NCBI GenBank assembly: GCA_900550765.1
Contig: URTC01000037.1
Location: 1-9,981, forward strand
Direction of reading: 5' to 3'
From: an uncultured Clostridia bacterium
GTDB lineage: Bacteria; Bacillota; Clostridia; Christensenellales; QALW01
Length of the DNA: 9,981 nucleotides
The position numbers were made by a program, and so were the translations under genes. Below, one piece after another: positions 1-8,407 of this stretch. The notes under the pieces are model-generated. The model was not told the DNA's origin and did no database searches. It saw only the letters and a list, made by a program, of their open reading frames with translations. Position 1 is the first letter of the stretch, and the number at the start of each line of letters is the position of its first letter.

Positions 1-470
1 GGGCCTCACAAAAGCCATCTTTGTTCTACGCCCGCCAGATCGGGGAAGGCGCATTGAATATGTACATGCAGAATGCAGTAGATGAAGTATACGTCGTATA
101 CACGCACTACAAAAACGTAAGCATACAAACACCGCGGTGTATCCGCCTTCTTCCGCTGAACATCCGCGATTTCGACGATATCAGCGTCGAATACGAATAC
201 TCCGCCGATGTGCTCTATTCCCCTACCCCTGAAAAAGTATTCGACCGCATCGTGCCGCAGTACGTGATCGGTATGATTTACGATATGCTGAATCTCTCCT
301 CCGCGTCCGAGCACGCAGCACGTATGAACGCCATGCAAAACGCTACCAATAACGCCGATAAAATGCTCCGCAGCCTGAAAGACGAATACAATGCCACCAG
401 GCAGCTGGCCATCACAAACGAAATTACCGAAATAGCCGCCTCCAGCGAGCTGTTGCGAAGATCTGTTTAA
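1..470 (+). CDS. atpG: F1Fo ATP synthase gamma subunit, C-terminal part (5' end outside window)
   Basis: This is the central rotor shaft of the F1 sector, which couples rotation of the membrane c-ring to the catalytic beta subunits at the inner membrane face. The open frame runs in from the window edge (codons in phase from base 3), so about 155 residues are visible, roughly half of the usual 280-300. The TTG at 21 lies inside the conserved region and is not the true start. The last ~55 residues contain the family signature ASEHAARMNAMQNATNNA followed by an EYN.TRQ..ITNEITEI helix, the C-terminal helix that pairs with the N-terminal helix in the coiled-coil shaft. The gene ends in TAA, 12 bases before the preferred atpD ATG, in the standard gamma-beta-epsilon order. 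Identity is secure from motif and context; the N-terminal helix cannot be assessed. Confidence 0.96.
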   Translation, partial: ASQKPSLFYARQIGEGALNMYMQNAVDEVYVVYTHYKNVSIQTPRCIRLLPLNIRDFDDISVEYEYSADVLYSPTPEKVFDRIVPQYVIGMIYDMLNLSSASEHAARMNAMQNATNNADKMLRSLKDEYNATRQLAITNEITEIAASSELLRRSV

Positions 471-2260
<1,790 letters not shown>

Positions 2261-2292
2261 TAAAGCCTTCCCTGCAGGAAGGCTTTATTTTA
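2261..2292 (+). terminator. Intrinsic terminator of the atp operon
   Basis: An 11-bp perfect stem (2261-2271 pairing with 2277-2287) encloses the five-base loop CTGCA and is followed by TTTTAT. It begins directly after the atpC stop codon. The opposite strand has only an interrupted T stretch, so action on the convergent minus-strand gene is possible but weaker. Confidence 0.9.
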
Positions 2293-2339
2293 TAAAGGCT
2301 GAACCCGGTATTTTACAGGCAGCCTTCCTATTTTTTCTG

Positions 2340-2370
2340 CCGGCGGGCAGCCGCATGTTCGCTGCGCCGG
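2340..2370. other. GC-rich imperfect hairpin between convergent genes
   Basis: The arms 2340-2351 and 2361-2370 pair as CCGGCG plus CAGC with a two-base GG bulge and a nine-base loop. It lies 35 bases beyond the stop of the minus-strand DUF255 gene. No T run follows on the minus strand, so it is not a classic intrinsic terminator; it could stabilise the 3' end of that transcript. A weaker stem, AAGGCTG/CAGCCTT (2295-2301/2320-2326), has an 18-base loop and a T6 tract at 2331-2336, and could be a backup atp terminator. Function is inference. Confidence 0.4.
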
Positions 2371-2404
2371 TCAAAAGCACTTTGCTCTGCCCGTACAAAG
2401 AGAT

Positions 2405-4324
2405 TTACAGCTCATTGACCGGCGGACGGCAGGAAAAATTTCGGCAAACGTAAAATGTCGTTTTATCATTTAGCAGAGGATATGCTTCGGATGGTTCAAA
2501 GAGCACGGTCACCAGTTCATCATGCCGGAATTTTTTCTTTAATTTTTCAAGTTCTTCCGTCTGCTTTAATACAACGGTCACATGTGCCGGAGGAAATTCT
2601 TTCATCAAAAGCGCTAAATAGTAAAAGCTTTGCCCCGTTCCCGCGCGCCCGGCACACGCATAAAGCTGTTCCTGGGCCTTTCGTTCAATATCACGGTCCT
2701 CAAACAGCAGAGAGAGTTTCACCAGATTATAAGCCATTACCGAATTGCCACTGGGAACCGCGCCGTCATAAAATTCCTTTGTTTCAAAAATAAGCTCTCG
2801 TTCCTCTTTGCCGCTGAAATAAAATCCACCGTATTCGGCATCACTGAAATCAGAAATAACTTTTGTGCACAGGTCCAGCGCCTGAACCAAATAGTCCTGT
2901 ATAAAAAAAGTTTCATACATCTCCAGCAATGCAAAAGCGGTAAACGCATAATCGTCCAAAAATCCTTTACTGCTGAGAATACCTTCGCAGCTTCCGTGAA
3001 AAAGCGTTCCCTTTCGGTAAAGCTCTGCATTCAGAAAGGCTGCGCATTCCTTTGCAGCGCTGCCGTATCGTTCATCCCCGGAAGCACGATACAGCCGTGC
3101 CAATGCCGCTATGGTCAGCGCATTCCAGGCGGTAAGAATTTTTTTATCCGTCTGTAATTCCATCCGTCGGCAGCGATACCGATATAACTTTTCCAGTGTC
3201 TCCTTTGAGGCCTCCTGCGAATCTGCTCCCAGCAGATTCGGAATACTTCTCCCCTCAAAATTCCCCTCCGGTATAACACCGTAATTCCTGCAAAAGCTTC
3301 TGCCTTCCTCCGTACCCAAAACATCCAGGATTTCCTGGGGTTCAAACACATAATACCTGCCCTCGCCGCCGGCACTATCGGCATCCTGTGCACTAAAGAA
3401 TACTCCTTCAGGCGCAGCCATCTCCCGCAAAAGATAATCTGCGGTTTTTTCTGCTACTTTTTTATAAAATTCATTCTGTGTAATAAAAAATGCTTCCGTA
3501 TACGTTAAAATCAGCAAAGCATTATCATAGAGCATCTTTTCAAAATGAGGTACAAGAAAATACCGGTCTGTGGAATACCGGCAAAATCCATAGCCGATAT
3601 GATCAAAAATACCGCCGCGGTACATCTGCCGCAAGGTTTTTTCCACCATAGATAAAATCCGAGAATCTTCTGTTTTTTGTGAATACGCCAATAAAAACAG
3701 CAAATCACAGGGCATAGGAAATTTGGGGGATCGGCCAAACCCCCCGAACCTATCATCAAAGCTGCTTTTCAGCACCGCTGCCGCCTCTTCCGCTAAAGAA
3801 AACTCTGCTTTACGTTCTTCTTTTTGCTGTTTTGAAAAAAGCAATGTAATCTCCTGTGCAGAGGAAAGCAGTGCTTCTCTATCCTTTTGCCATCGGTCTT
3901 TTATTGTAAAAAGCAAATCCATAAACCCTGGTAAGCCGACGCGGGCCTTTGGGGGAAAATACGTTCCGGCAAAAAATGGTTTTTGATCCGGCGTCATAAA
4001 AATGCTGGCGGGCCATCCGCCGCTGCCAGTAAAGGCCTGACACACAGGCATATAAGCACTGTCAATATCCGGCCGCTCCTCACGGTCCACCTTAATGGAG
4101 ATAAAATAGCGGTTCAAAAGTGCAGCTACAGCTTCATCCTCAAAGCTTTCATGGGCCATTACATGGCACCAATGGCAGGTACTGTAGCCAATACTCAAGA
4201 ATACAGGTTTATCTTCCCGTTTTGCTTTTAAAAAAGCTTCCTCCCCCCAGGGATACCAATCCACAGGATTTTCACTGTGCTGCAAAAGATACGGACTGCT
4301 TTGATCGGCTAAATGATTTTTCAT
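2405..4324 (-). CDS. Thioredoxin-domain DUF255 protein (YyaL/SPATA20-type)
   Basis: This is a full-length member of the DUF255 family, 639 residues from the preferred ATG at 4324; the family is typically about 650-690. The first ~165 residues are the thioredoxin-like domain: [20 protein letters not shown], then the CHWC redox motif at about 50-53, followed by [33 protein letters not shown] and FFAGTYFPP. The remainder resembles the (alpha/alpha)6 barrel of six-hairpin glycosidases ([66 protein letters not shown]). No signal peptide is seen, so it is probably cytosolic. The biochemical role of bacterial members is unsettled; a redox or carbohydrate-related role is inference. An in-frame GTG at 4333 is possible, but GAGGTG at 4338-4333 better serves the ATG. 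It is convergent with atpC, divergent from the AraC gene, and appears monocistronic. Confidence 0.95.
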   Translation of the reverse strand: MKNHLADQSSPYLLQHSENPVDWYPWGEEAFLKAKREDKPVFLSIGYSTCHWCHVMAHESFEDEAVAALLNRYFISIKVDREERPDIDSAYMPVCQAFTGSGGWPASIFMTPDQKPFFAGTYFPPKARVGLPGFMDLLFTIKDRWQKDREALLSSAQEITLLFSKQQKEERKAEFSLAEEAAAVLKSSFDDRFGGFGRSPKFPMPCDLLFLLAYSQKTEDSRILSMVEKTLRQMYRGGIFDHIGYGFCRYSTDRYFLVPHFEKMLYDNALLILTYTEAFFITQNEFYKKVAEKTADYLLREMAAPEGVFFSAQDADSAGGEGRYYVFEPQEILDVLGTEEGRSFCRNYGVIPEGNFEGRSIPNLLGADSQEASKETLEKLYRYRCRRMELQTDKKILTAWNALTIAALARLYRASGDERYGSAAKECAAFLNAELYRKGTLFHGSCEGILSSKGFLDDYAFTAFALLEMYETFFIQDYLVQALDLCTKVISDFSDAEYGGFYFSGKEERELIFETKEFYDGAVPSGNSVMAYNLVKLSLLFEDRDIERKAQEQLYACAGRAGTGQSFYYLALLMKEFPPAHVTVVLKQTEELEKLKKKFRHDELVTVLFEPSEAYPLLNDKTTFYVCRNFSCRPPVNEL

Positions 4325-4357
4325 ATTCCTCACCTCAGCACTATTATTTCCTGTTTT

Positions 4358-4386
4358 ACCTTATTTTTTCAAAAATCACAAAACAA
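4358..4386 (-). promoter_or_regulatory. Candidate promoter for the DUF255 gene
   Basis: Reading the minus strand, TTGTTT (4386-4381) and TAAGGT (4363-4358) are separated by 17 bases, about 35 bases before the start codon. The -10 is poor and the region is A/T-rich with other possible pairs such as TTGAAA, so this is only the best spaced option. Confidence 0.35.
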
Positions 4387-4400
4387 TAATATGCTTTTTC

Positions 4401-4429
4401 TTGAATCTGCCGCCAAACTGTGCTAAAAT
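4401..4429 (+). promoter_or_regulatory. Sigma-A-type promoter for the AraC-family gene
   Basis: The -35 box TTGAAT (4401-4406) and the -10 box TAAAAT (4424-4429) are spaced by 17 bases, and a TG one base before the -10 gives an extended -10. The start codon lies 27 bases downstream of the -10, giving a short leader. It overlaps no coding sequence and is divergent from the DUF255 promoter region. Confidence 0.75.
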
Positions 4430-4456
4430 AAAAAAAAGATCGTGTGGTGAGCAGCA

Positions 4457-5245
4457 ATGAAAATCTTTTATGAAAACTGGCATGACCGAATCCACGTAGC
4501 AAAACGCAAGGGCTTTGCTTTTGCTAATCATATGCATGATATGGTGGAGATCGTGTATCTGACAAAAGGAACCGTGGATGTCAGTTGCAACGGTGCCTGC
4601 TACCGACTTAGGCCGGGCGAACTCTTTATTGTTTTTCCCAACCTGATGCACGCATACTCCCATACGGAAGCCGTGGCAGGCTACTTTGCCATCTTTGAAT
4701 CAAATATCCTAAAAAGCTTTGGGGAAAGCTTTTCCTCCCGGATACCTGTGCATCCCATCGTGAGTGCAGAAGCTCTTTCACCTAAAATTCCTCTGCTTTT
4801 TGAAGAAGCGATAGAAACTTTTGTCAATGACGGGCCCTTTAAAAACCAAAAACTTTTCGCCTTAATGATACTGCTGCTTTCACAGGTATTGGAAAAACTA
4901 AAATTTTGTAAAAATAAAACTCTAAATATGGATACCGCCTCTCAGATTTTTGCCTACTGCAATGAAAACTTCAGTGAAAGCATCCATCTGGATTCAGTAG
5001 CCGACGCGCTTTCCATCAGCAAATATCATATTATTAGAATTTTCAGAGAAAAGCTGAACACAACCTTTCAAGCCTATATCAACAGACTCCGCATCGAAAA
5101 AGCAAAGCAGCTTCTAACAGAAACTTCCGATTCCATTACAGAAATTTCCATAAAAACCGGCTACAATACGATCCGCAGCTTTAATCGGGCTTTTTTAGCC
5201 GATACCGGACTTTCTCCTTCTCAATACCGGAAGCTGGAAAAATAA
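4457..5245 (+). CDS. AraC-family transcriptional regulator with cupin-like sensor domain
   Basis: This 262-residue cytosolic DNA-binding regulator starts at ATG 4457, with GGTGAG at 4446-4451 as ribosome binding site. Residues ~15-80 form a cupin-like AraC ligand-binding domain: NHMHDMVEIVYLTKG (His25, His27), then RPGELFIVFPNLMHAY with His65. Residues ~160-260 are the paired helix-turn-helix AraC domain. The first HTH is about 178-199 (LDSVADALSISKYHIIRIF); the second is about 227-250, with the family signature ending in GLSPSQYRK. The middle part (80-155) is the usual helical linker/dimerisation region. Regulators of this layout in Clostridia often respond to sugars and control neighbouring carbohydrate genes; here the next gene is a large secreted GH3 enzyme on the same strand, so it is the most likely local target. 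That link is positional inference, and no ligand can be named. Confidence 0.93.
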   Translation: MKIFYENWHDRIHVAKRKGFAFANHMHDMVEIVYLTKGTVDVSCNGACYRLRPGELFIVFPNLMHAYSHTEAVAGYFAIFESNILKSFGESFSSRIPVHPIVSAEALSPKIPLLFEEAIETFVNDGPFKNQKLFALMILLLSQVLEKLKFCKNKTLNMDTASQIFAYCNENFSESIHLDSVADALSISKYHIIRIFREKLNTTFQAYINRLRIEKAKQLLTETSDSITEISIKTGYNTIRSFNRAFLADTGLSPSQYRKLEK

Positions 5246-5265
5246 AAGTGAAATTTCGCCACTTT
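5245..5265. promoter_or_regulatory. Small inverted repeat after the AraC stop
   Basis: AAAGTG (5245-5250) and CACTTT (5260-5265) form a six-base inverted repeat with a nine-base spacer, immediately after the regulator stop and before the terminator. It could be an operator half-site pair or an incidental stem; nothing in the sequence decides. Confidence 0.25.
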
Positions 5266-5276
5266 ACGTCTAATGG

Positions 5277-5316
5277 CCTTTCAGAAAATGTCTTGCATTT
5301 TCCGAAAGGTTTTTTT
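5277..5316 (+). terminator. Intrinsic terminator after the AraC-family gene
   Basis: A 14-position stem (5277-5290 with 5296-5309, one A-C mismatch) encloses the five-base loop TCTTG and is followed by seven T residues (5310-5316). It separates the regulator from the GH3 gene, which therefore probably has its own promoter or depends on readthrough. Confidence 0.93.
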
Positions 5317-5341
5317 ACACTTATTTATGAGAAAATAATAA
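5314..5341 (+). promoter_or_regulatory. Possible promoter of the GH3 gene, overlapping the terminator tail
   Basis: TTTACA (5314-5319, five of six matches to TTGACA) and TAATAA (5336-5341) are 16 bases apart, about 24 bases before the preferred ATG. The -35 overlaps the T tract of the preceding terminator. The -10 is weak, in keeping with an activated promoter, but only 49 bases are available between terminator and gene, so this is tentative. Confidence 0.35.
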
Positions 5342-5365
5342 ATTTTTTTTGAAAGGAAGATGACT

Positions 5366-8300
5366 ATGAAATTTATAAAAAGGCTCGGCGCAGTTGCATT
5401 AGCTGCAGCAGTGGCATTGTGCATTTTGCCCTCACCTGCTGCATCGGCCGCAGCCAATCCCAATGGCAGCGCCGTAGCACGCCAAATTATGGATGAGGGT
5501 ATGGTGCTTTTAAAAAACCAGAACAACGCCCTGCCATTAACGCATTCGAAAACGATCGCACTCTTCGGGGAATCACAGGTAGCGGCATATAACAATTCCG
5601 TCGATACGCTGACGCCCCAGAACGGCTATATTGCATTTGGTGCCGGTTCCGCCAAAGCACTGGGAAGTTCAAAAATGGTCGCACCGCTGGACGCGTTCCG
5701 CGAAGCGCAGAGCAATGGTGAAATCACCCTTTTTGAAGAGCTTTCTCAAAAATATGAAGCAAATCCTAAATATATTCCGGACGAAGCCATGTATAATGCT
5801 GCAGCTGCGGCCTGTGATACCGCAGTCGTCTTTATCCGCCGCTGGGTAGGAGAATGCATTGATATGAAAAAAGAAGATTGGTATCTGTCTACAGCGGAAA
5901 AGCAGATGCTGACAACACTCACCCAAAAATTTGCCACGGTAATCGCCGTGCTGAACACACCCGCACCAATCGATACTTCCTGGGCTGTAGGTGACGTTCC
6001 TGGCATCGATATCGATGCCGTACTGTTTGCCGGCTATGGCGGCGCCCAGGGCGGCTACGGAATTGCCGACGTCCTTTTAGGCAAAGTGAATCCCTCCGGT
6101 AAACTAGTGGATACCTATGCCAAAGATCTGTATGATTATCCTACTACAGAAACCTTTTTCAGCAATAGCACCGTGGAATACCGCGAAGATATTTTCCTGG
6201 GCTACCGGTATTTTGAAACCTTTGACCCTACATATTCCAAAGTCAATTATGAATTTGGATTCGGCCTTTCCTATACGGATTTTACTTTGACGACAGAAGA
6301 TTTTTCTTCTGACGGCGAAACAGCAACGATAAAAGTAAAAGTAAAAAATACCGGCGCAGTTTCCGGAAAGGAAACCGTACAGGTGTACTTTTCCGCACCC
6401 CAAAAAGGAACAGGAAGCGCCAAACTCAGTAAGGCCGCAAAGGAGCTCTGTGCCTTTGAAAAAACTAAACTCCTTCCCCCCGGTGCTGAACAAACGCTTA
6501 CCCTTACCTTTGCGATAAATGACATGGCGCAGTATGATGATACCGGCGCTGCCGGCCATAAATCTGCCTACATACTGGAAGCCGGAGAATACGGTATATT
6601 TGTAGGAAACTCTATTAAAGACGCGGGTACACGCCGCGCCGGAACTATTGTGATCGACGAAGTAAAAGTAATAGAACAGCTGACCGAGCAGTGCAGTACC
6701 AATCTGAACGAACGTTTAACTGCCGACGGCACTTATGAATCCCTGCATCAAAGCACCCCGGAAAGCATCCTGCTGGAAGCCGGCGGAACCCTGACGGTTG
6801 AAGCAGAAAACTATATCTCCACAAGCTCCTCCAACCAAAATTATAAACCAACCGCCGAAAGCTTCAGCGGATACCTATATCAGCCAGAAACAGGCTCCTG
6901 GGAAATGTATGCGGGCAAAAGCTTAGGTACACTTTGGCCTGCTGACTCCAACGCTGTTTATCAAATAGAAGTTGAGGAGGCCGGCGTCTATGCCGTCACC
7001 TTCCGCGTTGCCTCAAATTCGGAAAACAATAGCTTTGATGTTTTAACTTCCACTGACGGCAATACATATACTTCACAGAATCTGCCGATCTCCATGCCCA
7101 ACACCTATGCATTGGGCGGAAACAAATCACAATATTTCAGCTTTATGGATATCAGCGGTTATGCCCTTTCCCTGCAAAAGGGAACCAACTATATTAAAAT
7201 TGCCAAGAAGGGCTCCAGTACTGCGCCGAATATCGATTCCTTCACCCTTTCCGGCGATACTATCTTTTGCGAGGCGGAAAATTTTATTGAGGCCGATTCC
7301 TCAAATAATACCTATAAACCTAAAAAAGAGAGTTTTACCGGCTATCTTTACAACGCTGCGGCAAATTCCTGGCAAGCATATTCAGGGGAAGTCCTTGCGC
7401 AAATGTGGCCGGCCGGTTCCTATGCAATCTATCAGATCCATGCGCCGAAGGACGGTATTTACGGCCTAACCCTCCGGGTAGCATCCAATAAAGATACCAG
7501 CAGCAATTCTTTCGGTATCGCTGTTGCACCGGAAAACGGCAATTTCACAACAAAAGAAATCTCCATACAAATTCCCAATACCAATACCCTTTCGGAAGGA
7601 AAAAGCCAGTATCACAGCTATATCGATACACAGGCCTGCGCCGTAGAGTTGCATGAAGGAATCAATTACATAAAAATATTCACACTCACCACGAGCGTTC
7701 CCAATATCGATTCCTTTACATTTACTTTAAAAAAAGAAGAGCTGCGCTATGCAGCAGCAGGATATCTCTCAGCCGATTCCGACACCGCGGCAAAACCCAA
7801 AATCGAAAGCTTTTCCGATGGCTGCCTGCGCAGCGAACCCTCCAATACCTGGGAAAGTTACAGCGGAAAAGCCTTGGCCAGTATGTATGGAGACGGCGCT
7901 TCCGCGGTGTTTGCGCTCCAAGTTCCCCAAACCGGTCAATATTCCGTTCGTTTCCGTATCGCTTCGGGGCGGGACAATGCTGACAATTCCTTTGATATCG
8001 CGCTTTCGGATGACAACAGTGTGTATACGCCGCAAAACCTTTCCATTGCTGTACCCAATACGGCTGCATTAAGCGGAAAATACACATGGCACAGCTACTT
8101 CGATACACAAGAGTATACCATATCCCTGCAGGAAGGAATCAACTATCTTAAAATTTTACGGAAGACTACCGCAATTCCCAATATCGAATCTTTTGTTCTC
8201 TCCCTGCAAGCGGATACCCCCGGCGCCGCGCCGCAGGAGCCTGAGCAAACGGGAGATATCATAAAACTGGAAGATGTTTCCGAAGGCAGAGCCACTTTAG

Positions 8301-8407
8301 AGGACTTTACCGCGCAGATGACTACCGCGGAATTGGCAACATTCTTTGTCTCCTACCGCGGCGCCGGGGCCGGAGGGGCCGGCGGCAGCGACGAAGTCTG
8401 CACCTAA
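5366..8407 (+). CDS. Secreted GH3-family enzyme, swapped domain order, first part ending at an in-frame TAA
   Basis: From ATG 5366 this encodes 1013 residues; AAAGGA at 5352-5357 lies 8 bases before it but only 2 before the ATG at 5360. Residues 1-28 are a signal peptide (KFIKR, hydrophobic core, likely cut PAASA/AANP). Residues ~30-310 are the GH3 C-terminal alpha/beta domain (DEGMVLLKNQNNALPL, ALFGESQ, NPSGKLVDTYAKDLYDYP, EFGFGLSYTDF). In the normally GEGxDR region it reads VGECIDMKKEDWYLS; Glu163 is the likely acid/base. Residues ~316-420 are an FnIII-like domain. Three CBM6/35-like modules follow (6797-8209). The frame then enters the start of the GH3 N-terminal domain (LEDFTAQMTTAELA) and stops at TAA 8405, before any barrel catalytic residue. 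The normal order is reversed, as known for Ruminococcus albus and Butyrivibrio fibrisolvens beta-glucosidases. Alone it should lack the nucleophile. Sugar specificity cannot be assigned. Confidence 0.9.
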   Translation: MKFIKRLGAVALAAAVALCILPSPAASAAANPNGSAVARQIMDEGMVLLKNQNNALPLTHSKTIALFGESQVAAYNNSVDTLTPQNGYIAFGAGSAKALGSSKMVAPLDAFREAQSNGEITLFEELSQKYEANPKYIPDEAMYNAAAAACDTAVVFIRRWVGECIDMKKEDWYLSTAEKQMLTTLTQKFATVIAVLNTPAPIDTSWAVGDVPGIDIDAVLFAGYGGAQGGYGIADVLLGKVNPSGKLVDTYAKDLYDYPTTETFFSNSTVEYREDIFLGYRYFETFDPTYSKVNYEFGFGLSYTDFTLTTEDFSSDGETATIKVKVKNTGAVSGKETVQVYFSAPQKGTGSAKLSKAAKELCAFEKTKLLPPGAEQTLTLTFAINDMAQYDDTGAAGHKSAYILEAGEYGIFVGNSIKDAGTRRAGTIVIDEVKVIEQLTEQCSTNLNERLTADGTYESLHQSTPESILLEAGGTLTVEAENYISTSSSNQNYKPTAESFSGYLYQPETGSWEMYAGKSLGTLWPADSNAVYQIEVEEAGVYAVTFRVASNSENNSFDVLTSTDGNTYTSQNLPISMPNTYALGGNKSQYFSFMDISGYALSLQKGTNYIKIAKKGSSTAPNIDSFTLSGDTIFCEAENFIEADSSNNTYKPKKESFTGYLYNAAANSWQAYSGEVLAQMWPAGSYAIYQIHAPKDGIYGLTLRVASNKDTSSNSFGIAVAPENGNFTTKEISIQIPNTNTLSEGKSQYHSYIDTQACAVELHEGINYIKIFTLTTSVPNIDSFTFTLKKEELRYAAAGYLSADSDTAAKPKIESFSDGCLRSEPSNTWESYSGKALASMYGDGASAVFALQVPQTGQYSVRFRIASGRDNADNSFDIALSDDNSVYTPQNLSIAVPNTAALSGKYTWHSYFDTQEYTISLQEGINYLKILRKTTAIPNIESFVLSLQADTPGAAPQEPEQTGDIIKLEDVSEGRATLEDFTAQMTTAELATFFVSYRGAGAGGAGGSDEVCT
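6797..8209 (+). repeat. Three tandem CBM6/CBM35-like modules within the GH3 protein
   Basis: Three protein repeats of about 155-159 residues start near 6797, 7268 and 7745. Each shows the same order of landmarks: an opening strand (VEAENYI, CEAENFI, then degenerate YAAAGYL), KP..ESF, a W..YSG-like segment, Y/F-x-V/L-x-F/L-R-V/I-AS, PNT..L, S-F/Y-M/I/F-D, G-x-NYIKI/NYLKI, and a closing PNIDSF or PNIESF strand. This is the pattern of beta-sandwich carbohydrate-binding modules of the CBM6/35 type, inferred from motif shape. DNA identity between copies is low, so the duplication is old. They probably bind the polysaccharide substrate and lie in the linker between the two swapped catalytic domains. 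Confidence 0.75.
8405..8407 (+). other. In-frame TAA interrupting the GH3 reading frame
   Basis: The frame before the stop (SDEVCT) continues in the same phase after it (YGIKRINMYDGPSGLG) without any shift; 8429 minus 5366 is a multiple of three. GH3 barrels commonly have a residue such as Lys or Gln before YGI in this stretch, and AAA, AAG-derived or CAA codons could give TAA by one or two substitutions. TAA is an ordinary stop elsewhere in the window, which argues against recoding. Confidence 0.9.

Noticed and set aside
2630..3157. 175-residue plus-strand open frame opposite the DUF255 gene
   Set aside because: The minus strand here encodes conserved DUF255 sequence, and the plus frame has no family features or ribosome binding site.
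5402..5431. Lipoprotein signal at the GH3 N-terminus
   Set aside because: The Cys in VALC is preceded by Leu rather than Gly, Ala or Ser, so it does not fit a lipobox; a standard signal peptide cut after PAASA fits better.
6104..6559. 151-residue minus-strand open frame antisense to the GH3 gene
   Set aside because: It lacks a recognisable domain and lies entirely within a strongly conserved GH3 coding region; it looks like a codon-use shadow.
6797..8209. Recent DNA-level tandem duplication
   Set aside because: The three copies share protein landmarks but little continuous nucleotide identity, so the duplication is old rather than a recent repeat expansion.
8405..8407. Programmed frameshift or recoded amino acid at the GH3 stop
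   Set aside because: The frame does not change across the stop, so frameshifting is not needed. TAA is not a pyrrolysine (TAG) or selenocysteine (TGA) codon, and TAA ends other genes in this window.
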